The position numbers and the translations under genes were made by a program. Positions 37,520-50,735 of a DNA stretch of 64,000 nt are shown piece by piece. Position 1 is the first letter of the stretch. Each line of letters begins with the position of its first letter. This DNA is from Misgurnus anguillicaudatus (taxonomy: Eukaryota > Chordata > Actinopteri > Cypriniformes > Cobitidae), in assembly GCF_027580225.2 (NCBI RefSeq), contig NC_073354.2:28106001-28170000 (forward strand), read 5' to 3'. The notes under the pieces are model-generated. The model worked only from the letters and a program-made list of their open reading frames with translations, had not been told where the DNA came from and searched no databases.

Positions 37520-38088
37520 TCAATACTTGCACTCCTGGTTAGCATGAGTGAAAACACTCTCTCATTCACCTTAAATCATTATTTATTAAATAAGAGATGC
37601 TCTGAGCTGGACCTATACCACTTCCTCTGCGTCAAATCAAGCACCACATTCTCTTGTGGACAAGAACATTGATCATATGATTAAAAACAGAGAAGGGAGA
37701 AGAAATTCTTCGCATATTCACTCCAGCTCTGGCCACACGCCACGGAAACCCTCCAGAGACCCTTATAACACGTGGCAAGTGGGACGTGGGGGGACAAAAA
37801 GGGAAGAGAAGACTTTTGGGAGGAGGAGTGGGAGGGCTGGTTAATATTCTGACAGCAGAACTCTGTCAGGCTGAAAGCCTCAGTGAAACTTAACAGAATG
37901 TTTATTAATGTGATGCCATGTGGGAACTGCAGTGTCCTGTAGGCAATCCCTGGAGGACCAATAACATAAAAAAATGCACTACTGCAAAGTTTGAAAACAC
38001 TACAAAATTATGTTTTTCGAAAGAAATAGATGCGTTAAAGGCCTTGTCTCAAATAGTGCACTTCACATGGACTTTCGGTCTTGTGGCC
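37520..38088. other. No gene recognised
   Basis: A G/A-rich part at 37,680-37,840 gives a basic frame, but nothing suggests a conserved protein. Confidence 0.35.
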
Positions 38089-38092
38089 TTAA

Positions 38093-38488
38093 AGGAAAAC
38101 ACCACTGTTTTTCAATATTTTACTTTTTTTACCTCAACTTAGATGAATTAATACATCCCTTTTTTTTTTCAATGTGTGCACTTTTAATCTTTGTACAGTG
38201 CTTGTTGAATGTGTTAGCATTTAGCCTAGCCCCATTCATTCCTATGGCTCCAAACAAAAGTGTTATTTTGTGCCACCATACTTACTCATGTAAGTACTCT
38301 TGTAACAGTCTTTAAATAGGAAAAACAAGTGTTAGGTGGCTTCTAAATTCATCCCTGTTTGGAGCCATAGGAATGAATGGGGCTAGGCTAAATGCTAACA
38401 CATTCAACAAGCGCTGTACAAAAATTAAAAGTGCACGCATTGAAAAAAGATAGGCATGTGTTAATTCGTCTAACGGTGGCGTTTTCCT
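38093..38488. mobile_element. Palindromic TTAA-flanked MITE (AGGAAAACACCAC family)
   Basis: The left end AGGAAAACACCAC pairs with GTGGCGTTTTCCT. TTAA is at 38089-38092 and 38489-38492. The arms extend inward, including GTTAGCATTTAGCCTAGCCCC and its complement near 38,210 and 38,375. Confidence 0.8.
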
Positions 38489-38499
38489 TTAAATTGCGC

Positions 38500-40060
38500 A
38501 TGCTCGCGTAGTTTACAAGTCCGTAGGGTGTCCCATCATCTGTCATTTTTATGCTCCGAAGTGTGCTTATCAGCGCCCCCTTTGCACCCTTGATGCGGAC
38601 TTCAGCGAAGCACACATAGAGATGCAAAAATGTATACATTAAATAAATGCACTCTAAACTTCGTATGAAGCATCTGCCAAATGGATAAATGTTAATAACA
38701 AAAATGCTCACCATGTACTAATAAATACTCTGTCAATCAATGCCTCTGTCCTCAAAAGTTTTATGAGCCCTCTCCGAGGCATCTGACAGGTGTGGGAATA
38801 TTGTGCTGTTAACAGTCTCATGAAAGGAAAGTTTGTTTGCTGTTGACTGACTCTCACCTGTTACACCCCCACTGGCACAAGTGTGTTTGGGATTGACACA
38901 AAGACAGACAGAAAACAGACAGCTGAAAACCGTCAGCTGTTTCACAATCCTCGGTGCCGATTATTGAAGTCAATGTAAACATTTCATTTGGCAAAATTTT
39001 TAAAGGACAAGTATTGACTTAAATAGAGTTAATATATCAGTATCGCCATCAGTATCGGCCGATATTAGTCTGAATAATCGGCTATTATTATCAGTGGAAA
39101 AATGTAATATCAGTGCATATACTGTATATATCTTTAAGCTGGAATTCAGCCAGTATTTGGAACAGTGTGCGTTTATTTAACATAGCTCTTCTTTAACCTC
39201 AAACTGCACCTTGAAGAGGTGGAGTTTACAGAGAAATGCCCCTATGTTAGCAGATCAGGCAGGTGCAGAATGTGTCCCACTAACCCCTGCACACATCCAC
39301 ACCATGCAACAAAGAGGAAAGAGGTAAAAAAATCCCAGTGCCAGCAGTCAGGTAACATAACCCACTGACTACAAGAAAAACAGAAGAAAAAAAAACACTC
39401 AACAGGAATAAAGACGACGGCTATAGGACAGCTGCTTTCACTCGGACAGATGGGTCAACACAAAGACCACCTGTTCTGCACATACACCACAAAGAGAGCC
39501 TGGACTATAATCCAAAACGGTCAACAAGAGTTGAAATGGGGATATTGTGAAGTTCAAAGATAAAATTATGGTGCCACCCACTTGTGTATTCAAAGAGGAA
39601 ACAAAGTACAGTTTTATAAAAAGTCACCCCCTAAAAATGGGCCTATTACACACTCTATCATCAAAGATAAATAAAATGTGTTATGCCCACTACATAAGAG
39701 GTACCAAAATCCACAAAATTTGCTACACACAGCTAGAGGGCAGAGGTTAAAGGACATCATTACAGAAAATGATGACAGTTTTACTGGAACCAACATCTCT
39801 TACAAACACACTTCCTTCCATTAGCTATGATTTAAGGTGTTGTCAACTCACAAGCTCAGCTGTACAAAAACAGAAATGTGTGCTGAAATTGACAAACCTC
39901 CAATTATAGTAATGTTACAGTAAAAACACTATCACATAAAGAGAAAAATCACTCAAGTCGTATAAGGCCAAAATCTTAGCTTAAACCTTTACCAAATTCA
40001 CAACAACATGATACTACAAAAATAATAAAAATCTTTCACACTCAGACCAAGCTACTGCAA
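38500..40060. other. No gene; scattered hAT-like scraps
   Basis: About 39,030-39,120 has ATCGGCCGATATT and AATCGGCTATTATTATC motifs like the 37,151 family. Nothing coding was recognised. Confidence 0.4.
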
Positions 40061-40064
40061 TTTT

Positions 40065-40225
40065 AATTATCACTACATTTACATTTGTGGATTGGGCAGA
40101 CAATTTTATCTGAAGTGACTTACAGTGCATTTAATGTACACATTTTTAATTAGTATGTGCATTTCCAGGATTTAACCTATGACCTTTGCAATGCTGGTGC
40201 AACACTCTACGAATGCGCTACAGGC
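40065..40225 (-). repeat. SINE, minus strand
   Basis: The complement of the tail (GAAGTGACTTACAGTGCATT) is followed by CAGGATTTAACCTATGACC and a sequence resembling a worn tRNA-derived head (GCAACACTCTACGAATGCGC). Confidence 0.65.
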
Positions 40226-40341
40226 ACAGTTAATCAACTACTAACTGTACAATAATAAATGACACCTGTTAGTTATTATAAGGTTACTAAACGCCATAAA
40301 ACCTACTCATAAATCTAGTGGTATAGCAAATTTCATTTTAA

Positions 40342-41052
40342 AGTCCCCATGAAACAGAAGTAGCAATTGCCTTACTACTCGTTCATACAGCCAGCGATGT
40401 TATCTCTGTGTGGCGCTCGTCTCTTTCAATGAGGCGTTTCTAAATCTGCTTGTCATAAACAAATGAGTACCATCCACTCCAGTAACTGACGAGAAAAGGA
40501 TGACGTGAACTCCCCCTGTTCGTTCTCATTGGAAGTCGCTCCCGAAATTCGCTCAACATTTGCATAAAGTTAAACTTTTCTTAACTTTCTCTCGTCACTG
40601 GACACGCCCATATGGTCGCCAACGGTCACTTTCGCTCGTGTCGCCAGAAGTCGCCAGGTTTCTATTGAAATGAATGAGATTGCGTCGCTCTGCTACTGCT
40701 TGTTGTGGCTGTCTGAATGGGGCGTTATATTCCACATGGTGACGTAAAACCGTGTGGAACCGGCTTCTAAAAAGAAATAAGGCAGGACTGGATTTGAATT
40801 TCTCCATCGAGATCTGATTGGATTATTTAAAGTTGGGTCGTGTTGTTAATTGCTAATCGCAGCGATCTTCTCCCAGACAACACTCACGTGCCGTACCATA
40901 TGACTGGAAGTAAAGAGAGATCGTTTGGGGGAAGGAAGTAGATTTGCGTTTTTGATTTTTTTTTATAATTAAGCTCACAGATAAGTCATTTGTAAAAATA
41001 CCACAATATTCCGAAACAAATAGCAGTTTTTCATTTTATTTTCATGGCGACT
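40342..41052. mobile_element. TTAA-flanked element with a nested MITE
   Basis: The ends AGTCCCCATGAAA and TTTCATGGCGACT pair with one mismatch. TTAA is at 40338-40341 and 41053-41056. A second element (about 40,377-40,728, ends like TTCATACAGCCAGCG and TGGCTGTCTGAATGG) lies inside. Confidence 0.7.
40377..40728 (-). mobile_element. MITE homologous to the 603-bp satellite
   Basis: On the minus strand the order of motifs CTGGCGACTTCTGGCGAC, AGTGACCG, TTTAACTTTATGCAAAT, GAGCGA and CAGTTACTGGAGTGGATGG, then TTTGTTTATGA, is the same as in each satellite unit. The satellite versions are GTTGACTTCTGGCGAC, AGTGACCG, CCAACTTTATGCAAAC, GAGCGAC and CAGTAACTGAGAGGATGG, then TTTGTTTATAA. This ties the array to a dispersed transposon family. 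Confidence 0.7.
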
Positions 41053-41224
41053 TTAAGTATATTGTACTTCAGACCATGGATCGGTGAAGTGTACGAGTAT
41101 TTGGAAGAGATAGTAGTGGTTTATCATTAAAACACAATGATGAAAAACAGTAACATCTACATGCATATTGTGATTACATTCCGATAACAATTAGGAAGCA
41201 CACTTGAACTAGAAAAAAAATCGA

Positions 41225-41580
41225 TTAAAATTAGTACTGTCAAGCGATTAATCGTGATTAATCGCATACAAAAAAGTGTGTATAATTGTTTGTATAATCT
41301 GTGTGTTATGTGTGTAATTATTATGTATACATTGCTTGCTTAAACTAGAAAAAAATCTATTAATTAGTGTTGTTAAGCGATTAATCGTGATTAATCGCAT
41401 ACAAAATAAAAGTTTGTGTAAGTGTTTGTATAATTTGTGTGATCTGTGTGTAACTATTTTGAAATATATATATTTCTATAAATAAATAAATATATATATA
41501 TGTAAATGTTTCTTAAATATATACATAAAACTTTTATTTTGTTTGCAATTAATCGTGATTAATTGTTTGACAATCCTAAT
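41225..41580. repeat. Two hAT-type fragments (GCGATTAATCG family)
   Basis: A truncated left end at about 41,236-41,335 is followed by a fuller copy at about 41,362-41,578. Both start GTCAAGCGATTAATCG or GTTAAGCGATTAATCG. The fuller one ends with ATTAATCGTGATTAATTG before GACAATCC. They are related to the middle hAT element of the nest. Confidence 0.65.
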
Positions 41581-41584
41581 AAAG

Positions 41585-44500
41585 GTAGAATAAGTGCAAA
41601 GCAGGGCTCCTGCCTGACTTCTTTCTTAAAAAATTAGTTCACAAAATAAAAGTTGCCACAGTGAACACACGAACATCTAAAGAAAGCCAAAACATGATGC
41701 ATTAACCAAACATCCATCTGATCTACATACCATCTACAAACCCTTGGTCCTAGCTGTGTAGAGCTCACTGCACATCATCTGACTCATCGGCCAGATAATC
41801 AAGCGGTGAACACAATGAGTCTGATTAAGACATTGTGGTGTTTTTTTTTTTTGCATCAGGGATGTTCTCTTGGTTAGTCTGATGTGAATAGCACAGCTTG
41901 AAGTGTGCAGAAGGCAGGCAGGCTGCTGGGCTCATTCGTGCAGCTGGATTAGGGCTCTGCTCACAGTTCTATTACCAAAAAATGACATTGAGCTACCACA
42001 CAGCATCCAGGATGATAAATGATGTGAAGTTTTTTAGGCATGGCACATTAAATGGGGAACAGTGATATGTCTATACTTTCAATCTTATATTGACAAAAGG
42101 GCATCGAGAGGGATTTTTAAAAAGACTCCTGCCACTTTCTTGTTATTTCTGCAACATGCTCACATTAATAAAACAATAAAACACTAAATATACAAACACT
42201 AATCTATTCATGGATTCAAAAAGAAATAATACAACAGCTTTCTGATCGTAAAGGAAACAGGGAGGATATAAAACTTATCAGCTTAGTTACTTAAAAAAGT
42301 ATAAATGCCATAAAAGGACACAATAGTCTCATCCAGCACTGTTGCACATTTATCCTAAAAAAAACATCCCTCCACACAAACGTCATATAAGAATTTCAAG
42401 GCAGTTTTTACTTTTATAATAACAACTTTTGAATGCAATTCAGTTTGAATAAACTAGGGAACATGGCTGTTCAGTTTCAGAGTCCAGCTCCATTGTTGCA
42501 CACACAAAAGGGAGATGTTTCAGTCACAATAGTAGGGCACTATGTAGGGCATTGGGGGCTCGTCCGCAAGGAATGCAGAATGATTGCCTCTCAGCCTTTA
42601 CATTAACTGTGCAGATGGGGATAAGTTTGTTCATACTTTTACATCAGTATCAATACATCAAACTTTTATAGGACAGTACGTAGTAACACTACGCAAAATC
42701 ATCAGAATTAGTGTTGTGATAACACTCGCAGCTGTTTTAACATGCTACACATTGGAGCAATTATCTGTGTCCTCCTCCGCGCGGTGAAAAGGAAGTGTCA
42801 CGCTGCCCCTTAAGATTTCCTAAATTCACATTGGAAAGCATCGGTTCGTATTTAAACTGCATTTTAAGGGAACGCCTGTCGAACCATGGTTCCCCTGCAG
42901 GACCCGCATCAGAAACACACAGGCACGGTAGGACACTGTCGGATGACAGAGACGAAACATCTTACATGCTGTTCTTGTGCTGCCATCTTGAAAACGAGAT
43001 GAGGGATTCTGGCCCGAATTCTGAACCGAATGCACCCACATACACAAAACATCTCATCTTTAATTCAGATGCTGTATATGTTCAAAGCAAACAGGCATCA
43101 GCACCAGACCGGCGGAAAACCGCGGCTTATATATAGAATGCAAATGTTGGGGAACATGCATGCTGGTCGAACTTAAAAGAGAATATATGTTCATCTAATG
43201 ATATCTTAAGGGGCTCTAGACAGATTTGAAGTATTCGTTACCACTGGCACCAAAGTCCATGTTCCTCTAAGCCAGGGGTCCCCCAGAAGGTTCTAAGTGG
43301 TCCACAATAAAAAGACAGTAAAAGTCTACTTTAAAAGTTTGTAAACAATTTGCTGTCTTTATAACATCACAGTTACTATTTATTGAACGTTTAAAACATT
43401 CCTTTATACAAAACATAAATAAGGATATAAAAGGGGTCCCACGTTGAACGTTTATCATAAGGGTCCCCTGCTCTAGTCTACCATGTTTAAATGTGAAAAC
43501 TTTAATGATTTTGGTTTGGCTAAGCGCAGTTTCTCATTGCCTGAAGTCAAAAAAGCTCAACGCCCTACATCATTTTTCCACCCCTAACTGCTGAATAATG
43601 CCTGGTGAATGATTGCAATTTAACCAGCATGACTTATGTATGATGGACAACTGCGGTTTCTTTCACTGAGTAGCTCTTGGAGCCATGCATATTGCAATAT
43701 GTTTATGTGCAAGTCCATGATCCATCTATTTATACCTGATTCATTAATATCGTTCGATACAACAAAACACTGCAAGCTAATTATCGCAGAACTTTGCAGT
43801 TCGGGTGGCCCGCCCAAGCTGGGAAACCCTACCGCCTTAACTAGGTCGTTCAAAAAATTTGCCGTCAAGTGCATCTCGGAGAATAGTGCGCATGCGTTTC
43901 ACACCGTGAGCGGGCACGCACGCCACACGGCTGAAATTAGATAAAGACGTGGTCCGTCATGTCTGGAGGATAGTCAGTTGATAAAAACGCATGTCCATGA
44001 GAACTGTAAGTGGACTTAAGTTTTGGGTTTATTTAAGCCTGTTATTGTATTAGTCTATAGTTCTTGCTAATTTAAAGTTAGTTGGTGATTTCGTTGTTTG
44101 AGCAACCTGCTAGCTAGGTTGCACGTATCTGTTGTTTGAATATAACTGTTGAGCGCTCTTGCTCACGTTATTTATATGCATTATTTAAATACTACAGTAG
44201 TTTCACTCCTTTAAGATAATGTAAATAATAGTGGGAAATAATCAGTTTTTATCATTTTTGCGCTATCTATCATTGTTCGCCAGACGTTCTACAACATCTG
44301 CTTTAGTTTGTGTTTATTAACCCTTTAGTTTCACTTCATCACGCAGCTATTCCAGTTAGAGGTATCTGTTAAAAACATTTAATTCATTAATAATCTACTA
44401 TGTGTTCATTTTTTGTCGTAGTTTCTTTAAAATTATTTTTTATTTGAGTGTTTTAAATAAAAATATTTAAATTTACATCATGACGCGTACCCCACCCCCC

Positions 44501-45855
44501 CCGTCCAACTCTACCACCTTAACTAACACATTTTCTGCGTGAAACCCTGAATCCTATATCCAACGTACACATCCCATCAACCATACTGATACAACATAAC
44601 TGGCATGAGACATATTTACTCCAAATAAGACCTGAGTCCTGGTCCAAACACCTTTATTTTTTGAAAAAGCAAGACAATAAAACATTTACTGTGTGATATG
44701 TAATTATATGTAGCTATAAATATGATCACTGGGTTTATGTTTAAATTAAAGTGGGAGCTTTTACACAAAATTACAGACTATATAAAAATAAATTCCCCAG
44801 TCCTTTAAAAACAACAGAATAATTGGGTTTAATTTAAGTTAAAAACCGGTTATGTTCATATTTTACCCAACAATAGGTTACAAAACTGCATTTTTCAGAA
44901 TGTATGAACAGGTGCCCAGTCCACTATGTGCACTGCATCAAAGGTAACAAAAACTACAAGGCTACAAAGTAAGCAAAATAAAGAAACCCAAGTAAAACAA
45001 ACCATATGGAAGATAGAGAATTCCTACTACCTCTCAACATTTAAGAGACCCACATGGTGTAAAGTCAGCAAGACACATGAACAAAAGGGAATTAGTGAGG
45101 AAAACATGCTGCCCTATGCTACCTAACAACCAGCCCTCATACTACAGATCCAGTTCAGCTTGTAACATACCATCAACCTGTTCTGTTCATTCCAAGTCTA
45201 TTTTAAAGTCTCAAGAATGTTTACTGGCATTAAAGTGACCGTAAAGTGTCTAAGCGGAGGCTCTGGCTTGGATCTGGACTGAAGAGAAAGTTTTGTCCTA
45301 ACCTTGTCAAGGAACTACTTTCTAGTTTATTTTGACTAGTCTGATTACAACAGATGTTAATGATAAAAAAGTCAGGCAAGATCGAAACTTGTCAAATGTT
45401 AGGAAAGCTAGTACAGTGACTAACACCACCTGATCCGTCATCTGCATGGCCAAAAGCAAGAACAAGTTTTGTTTAACCATATCTAATGATTTCAAGGTGA
45501 ATGCTAAATAAAAGCATGCTTCATATTGAGGCATTGACTATCCCTAATGTCTCATTGACCAGCAATAACTAGACATTAATGTGTTAACAAGAAATTACAG
45601 TCAATCATCTGTTTATTTTTGCATGTAATTGCGCCATTACTGCATCCTGACATTGAGGAAATACAGAGTATGACTGACTTTGACAGATCTATTGCTAAGC
45701 CAAAAAAAAAAACTGAAATATGGCACATCCTGATAAGCACAAGTAATTATACAGATAAGAAATAACAACTACACCAGCAGAAAATTAACTAAAAACGTGC
45801 AATTACTTTTAAAAAGCAACTATAAGGTTGCTAAAACAATGTTGTTTTGTGTATT
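41585..45855. other. No gene recognised; minor repeat pieces
   Basis: About 42,770-43,140 is somewhat CpG-richer, with a 113-codon plus-strand frame and a 73-codon opposite frame, neither resembling a known protein. About 43,271-43,475 has weak inverted ends (CCAGGGGTCCCC and GGGTCCCCTGC). TACCGCCTTAACTA at about 43,829 and TACCACCTTAACTAACACA at about 44,511 look like scraps of one element. About 44,820-44,900 has AACCCA-type words. Confidence 0.4.
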
Positions 45856-45859
45856 TTGA

Positions 45860-46836
45860 GCCCTTTTCACACAGAAATTCCGTAGGATAGGCATCCTGGA
45901 TTTTTCCGGAATAGTTCGATTTTTTTTCATTCACACTGCCAAGTTTACCTGGCATGTGATGGTCCCGGAAAGACACGTGACCTATTGAAATTCCCGCCCT
46001 CTCTTCTACGCAGCGTCTGAAGTTTACTTTGCATATTATATATTATTTCACCCTCCAAGAACCACTCGCTTGCATTTTTGTTTATGATAAGATTATAAAG
46101 GAGCGCGTGACACACCGTTCTAATGCTGGTGAATGATCTCAGCTTCAGAGTGGATATTTGACGAGCTCCCTGATCTCTGCTTTAATACAGTTTTCAAACA
46201 TTTCTCATTCTCTTTATATGCATTTAAAACCCGCATTTTGAGGAGCTGAACGATATATCTTGTTGGGATGACGCGCGGGTATTTTCGTTTATTATAGCTC
46301 AAATGAGCACGTGACGCGAAATTCTTTTATGCTGCTGAATGATCTCCGTTTCAACGTTGTAAGTAATGAGCTAACTTACCTGATATCTGCTTCAGTCCAG
46401 TTTGCTGACATTTCTCGTCGTGAAAGTTGTAAATCCCTCATTTTAAAGAGTTGAACTAACTTCATGTTGCCATGACATGCGCGTCCACACTACGGCACGT
46501 GTGTCATTGTTTATGCGTCTCATCATTTCCTGATTACTGCGTCAATCTAGTTTGGAACATTTCTCGTGGTGAATGTTTATATGCATGTTATCTCTCGTTT
46601 TAAGGAGCTGAACCATAACTTTTGTTGTGATGATGCGCGCGTCCTCACTAGGACACGCCCATTTCGGCATTCTTTCGGCTTTTTGTTCACACAGAGGGTT
46701 ATCCGGGTATCTGACTAGGTCCTCTTTCCGGCAACGATCCCAGAAGATTAACGGAACGAGTTTTTGTTCACACAGACGCTTGTCTGGCAATTTTACGGGA
46801 ATTTTCTGGGACCAAAGGTCTGTGTGAATGGGGTTT
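45860..46836. mobile_element. DNA transposon with internal tandem repeats
   Basis: The left end GCCCTTTTCACACAGA pairs with TCTGTGTGAATGGGGT. Between about 46,060 and 46,640 a unit of roughly 170-190 bp is repeated about three times in diverged form. Each copy has a CTGATCTCTGCTT-like phrase, then ACATTTCTC, then GAGCTGAAC, then a GATGACGCGCG-like phrase. A superfamily was not assigned. Confidence 0.65.
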
Positions 46837-46929
46837 TGGTGTAATATGATGAGTTCGCATGGTTATTTTCCAGATCCCGTACATTATTGTTGCTCTTCTA
46901 TGCCCTGCCTCCCTGAAACGTGTTGATTT

Positions 46930-47612
46930 TGTACAAAGCTCATCTTTCTGAAAAGCACCTCAGATTGGCTAGCTAACCAGAACGTTGTGATTGGCCTGAA
47001 TACCTCTGTCGTCAACTTAAATCTATTCATCATACTAGTGAGAGTGTCGTTGTACATTACCATACATTTATTTATTTCTCAGTCCGCCACAAAATTAAAA
47101 TTGACCACCACAAATAGATGTTTCTACATTGCGTTTATCACTACCTCTGTCTCAGATGACAGTTTCTGTACAAACACCTGTGACATCAGTCGACGCGCTC
47201 CGCTGAGCCTCATTTAAGCTGCATTTAAGCATATACAGTATGTGGATGTGCACACCGTGAATGTGCCACCACAAACTGCAAGTCTGAAAAAAAACTGTTA
47301 GCAGGTCCCTGATTCTCAACCTGTGGATTTTTTCATCACTAAAAGTGAGTTTGGAAATTTAGAGCTAAGCACAGACGACAACAGGTTTACTCGAGACAGC
47401 GCAAGCTAGCATGAAGGTAAAGCTAATTTTTTACATTATAACAATGACGCTGGTAGTGACGATTCTCTCAGATCAATCAGTAATCTACATGTTTTCGCTT
47501 TACGATTTGGTATCAGCTGGGGTCGCTGAGATTACTGATTTAGTACCAACCGAGGTGGTACTAAAAAAAAAAAAGTATCGGGTACTACGTACTGCACCCA
47601 GTGAAAAAGCCC
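46930..47612. repeat. Truncated relative of the 2,016-2,783 element
   Basis: The central blocks match closely: CCACAAAATTAAAATTGACC, GACGCTGGTAGTGACGATTC and CTCGAGACAGCGCAAGCTAG. Both TIRs are missing or unrecognisable, so this is a relic. Confidence 0.75.
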
Positions 47613-47738
47613 CCCAATGTGTCCAAACTGCTCTTTTTCTATACAATGAAAGTAAATGGTGAGTGACTACAACACAACAATCTCAGGTCTCCATTCATTG
47701 ATTGGAAAAAAACATCTTGACCACTCCGTTTCTGTTAA

Positions 47739-48016
47739 AGGAACAATATGTAGGATTGTGGCCAAAACTAGTACTGCAATCACAAAACTTGTGGCCAAAA
47801 CTGGTACTGCAATCACACAACTGGTGGCCAATACACAACATGACAACACAAACATCAGTTGAGGGCTGCAACTCCACTTTTTAAAAGACAATATCCTGGC
47901 CGGACCACTGTGGTCAGTGATATAAGTATTTGAAATGAACATGATTTCTTAATGTTTAGTGACATATCAGGGCCATTTTATGATTCATTGATATAAATTT
48001 CTTACATACTGTTCCT
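47739..48016. mobile_element. TTAA-flanked MITE (AGGAACAGTATG family), 278 bp
   Basis: The ends AGGAACAATATGTAGGA and TACATACTGTTCCT pair, with TTAA at 47735-47738 and 48017-48020. It is exactly 33 bp longer than the two 245-bp sister copies because a 33-bp segment (GCCAAAACTAGTACTGCAAT onward) is tandemly duplicated. Confidence 0.88.
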
Positions 48017-48024
48017 TTAAATAT

Positions 48025-50400
48025 TTCCTTTTGCATTCATATCCACACAAGAAAGTCAGTCAAACAAGGTTTATATGAAGGAACAAAAGATGACAGATTT
48101 TGAGTTTGTACCATTTTTGGTGTACTATCCCTTTAACAAAGTTCAAATCAGTGGTAATCCACTATGATTAAATGCATTAAATTCTTGATTGCTTCGCTCA
48201 AAATATCTCTACAAAAGATGTACTCTTCACTGCGGACCCTAGAATGAACAGTATGAATCTACGGCATTGACGTCAAAGATAAAGAACTTTCACAGAGAGC
48301 TCTGTATTTAAATGAGATGAAATAGAAAATATAATGGGTGACAGGGTATAATAGAGAGAAAGGGGTGGGGGGGCAGATAGGGTGTATTCAACATCTCCAT
48401 CCATACCAAGGAAAGTAATTACAGAAAGAAAAATGGAGATGGGACTTGAGACCTTTGTTAAGGGCAGATGCATATATTGTAAGGACATACTGATGAATTC
48501 ACACAGATGCGTTTACCTCTGCATGACCCCGGCAAAAGCCCAATTTCAATTTGATTAAAGATCAAAAAAGACACATAAAAAGAATGGCTGACTCATGCAA
48601 CAATAATAAATACAATGCAAAAACAACATAACCCACATTATTTAAGTGAGTCATCATTCTCTATGGCCAAGAGTAAGTTGAAAGACACTTTCATGATCCT
48701 TCAAACAACCAACAGCTGGGTTACTGACCAAGCCTTGCACGAAAACAAGCTTTTTAGGCACTTAATAATTCAAGTTATACATTAGAGGAACACTTCACCA
48801 AAAACATTTTTTCTTAAAAACAAACTTAAATCTGTTCTGCACACCTTTAGGGTGCTTTAGCATTTATATTGCAGTGCATCAATGCTAACTTATCATATTT
48901 GCAATTGTTTTAAAATGTCCCACGCGTAAGACAACAGTCATACTGGTTTCAAACAACATGAGGGTGTTACATTTTTGTGTGAACTATTTCTTTACTTTAG
49001 ATATAAAACAAAGTTGTCCAAAGAAGTCCAGTTAACACATACCAAACCTGTGGTCATGCCACACATAAAAGCTTGACACTTCCCGACACATGCTGCTCCT
49101 GATGAGTAAGACAGCAGTCTCCTTCTAAAAATCACACGAACCACACCTGTTATGGCTAACAAACATGAACACTCGCCTCCGCTCAATCGCCCTCCCGAGC
49201 GAAAGACAGTCCTGTTTTTGACACAAGAGGCAACCCACGTACATCTGAGGTGTTTTACTACGTAATGGTAAGAGAGGCCAAACAATACAGAAGAGATTAA
49301 TCCAAGACAGGATGCAAGTTACATTCGTCCCCCCAGGGGAAAGTTATGTAGCCGCATAATCCTTTAGTTTTTGCTAAAGGCTGCCAACAGCTGACTCTGT
49401 CTTCATGTGTCTTCACAAGGAAACACTTCATTGTTTTGATCATCAAAGCAAAGTTGGGAAGTTTAACACATGCTCTTACCAGACATGAGAATGTAACAAA
49501 AGAAAAGTTCACCCTGAAGGGAAAATTCTCTTATATTTCCCATCTTCATGGCATCACAGATGTATATGACTTACTTTAGCAGTAACATTTTTACTGAATT
49601 GAGCCTTATGGGATACTTTTATGATGGGTGTGTGTGTGCTTTTATACCTTGAAATAGATTGCACATCCACTTGCATTGCAAAGACTATTTAAAATAACAA
49701 AGTTTGTGGTTAGGTTAAGGAAATAAGTCATACACACCTGGGATGCCATGGTGGTGGAAATAAACAATTTTTAGTTTGGGGTGAACTGCGTCTTTTATCA
49801 CAATATAAATTCTACCTCTGGCACTTTGACTATAGAAGATTAAACACAGAAAAGAATAATAAAATAAATAAATAAAGTCATAAAACCAAAAATGTTAAAG
49901 CAAGCGTTATCTAACATATTGCAAAGATGAAGTGCACAAAAGGCAAGGGTGGAACAAACTGTCCAGAGTCAAATTTAAAATACGTCTCTTATCACAAAAA
50001 ATGTGCTTATATCTTTTTGCAAGCTCAAAATTGTTCTTTCATTTGATGCAACCTAAATAAGTAACATATCCTGAGCTCGCTGTCATGCTGCATTGCACAA
50101 CTGCCTACTTATATTCATAATACATATGCTTTATACAAATGTGCGTTTATCCCACACCCCTATGAATTACATTGCTCTCTTGGTATGCGTGCATTTGACC
50201 AATTAATCCATTTTCATTGCTGAATTGTAACCATCGTCTCTATATCGTGCGCCTCGTCTGTTTAATTTCAGCTGTTTGTTTATTGAATTATTTAAAAGCA
50301 GTGCGGAAATAGTGCACGCACAAAATGCATACACCAACCATACTAGCGGCTATATTTATCACAAATGAACGTGAATATCGATGCATTGATCAAACTTGGC
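48025..50400. other. No gene; one possible MITE
   Basis: About 49,505-49,795 starts AAAGTTCACCCTGAAGGG and ends TTTGGGGTGAACTGCG, resembling a GTTCACCC-ended element. The rest is unremarkable. This would be the donor-proximal part of enah intron 1. Confidence 0.4.
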
Positions 50401-50409
50401 ATTTCTTAC

Positions 50410-50735
50410 CTCATGGTGAATTCACTTCTCCGGTGTTATATAATTTAGAGAGTTTGTGAAGTTCGCGCTTGGCCAAAGTCACAAAAGATATGAATGAAAC
50501 GCCGCAGGATCACAGAGTTTCTATCCCGCAAAGTAAAAAAAATAAAAATCAAAGTAAATAAAAAAAATGCTCGGTCTACATGACCTACCGCATCGCACTG
50601 CTGGGTGCGGATACTGATGCAAAAAAAACTGTGAGTAAGAATGATATTTTTCTGTTTGGTCTTCCGAGAGCCTGAGCTTCTAATAGCGGCAATGTGCCGC
50701 TGGGATCCCCTTCTACAGCCACAGAACAGACGCAC
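50410..50735 (-). other. enah: enah exon 1 candidate: 5'UTR plus start codon
   Basis: On the minus strand, TTCACCATGAG is followed at once by a consensus donor GTAAGA (50,409 downward). ATG occupies 50,414-50,412. The exon therefore encodes Met plus AG, which gives Met-Ser if the next exon starts with T or C. Ena/VASP proteins characteristically begin Met-Ser-Glu, and I recall their first exons coding only the first residues. Enah is an actin-filament barbed-end regulator that binds proline-rich partners through EVH1. The 5' boundary is a guess: the sequence stays CpG-enriched to about 50,740. Placement upstream of and divergent from srp9 matches the vertebrate order ENAH-SRP9-EPHX1. The EVH1 exon is outside the window, so the identification is positional. 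Confidence 0.6.

Noticed and set aside
42795..43136. 113-codon plus-strand frame in a mildly CpG-rich part
   Set aside because: No similarity to a known protein, an opposite-strand frame of similar quality, and no convincing splice or promoter context.
47667..47942. Hydrophobic 91-residue frame also found at 57,654-57,935
   Set aside because: Both frames lie in the AGGAACAGTATG-type MITE and exist because the element is repeated; the third copy does not keep the frame.
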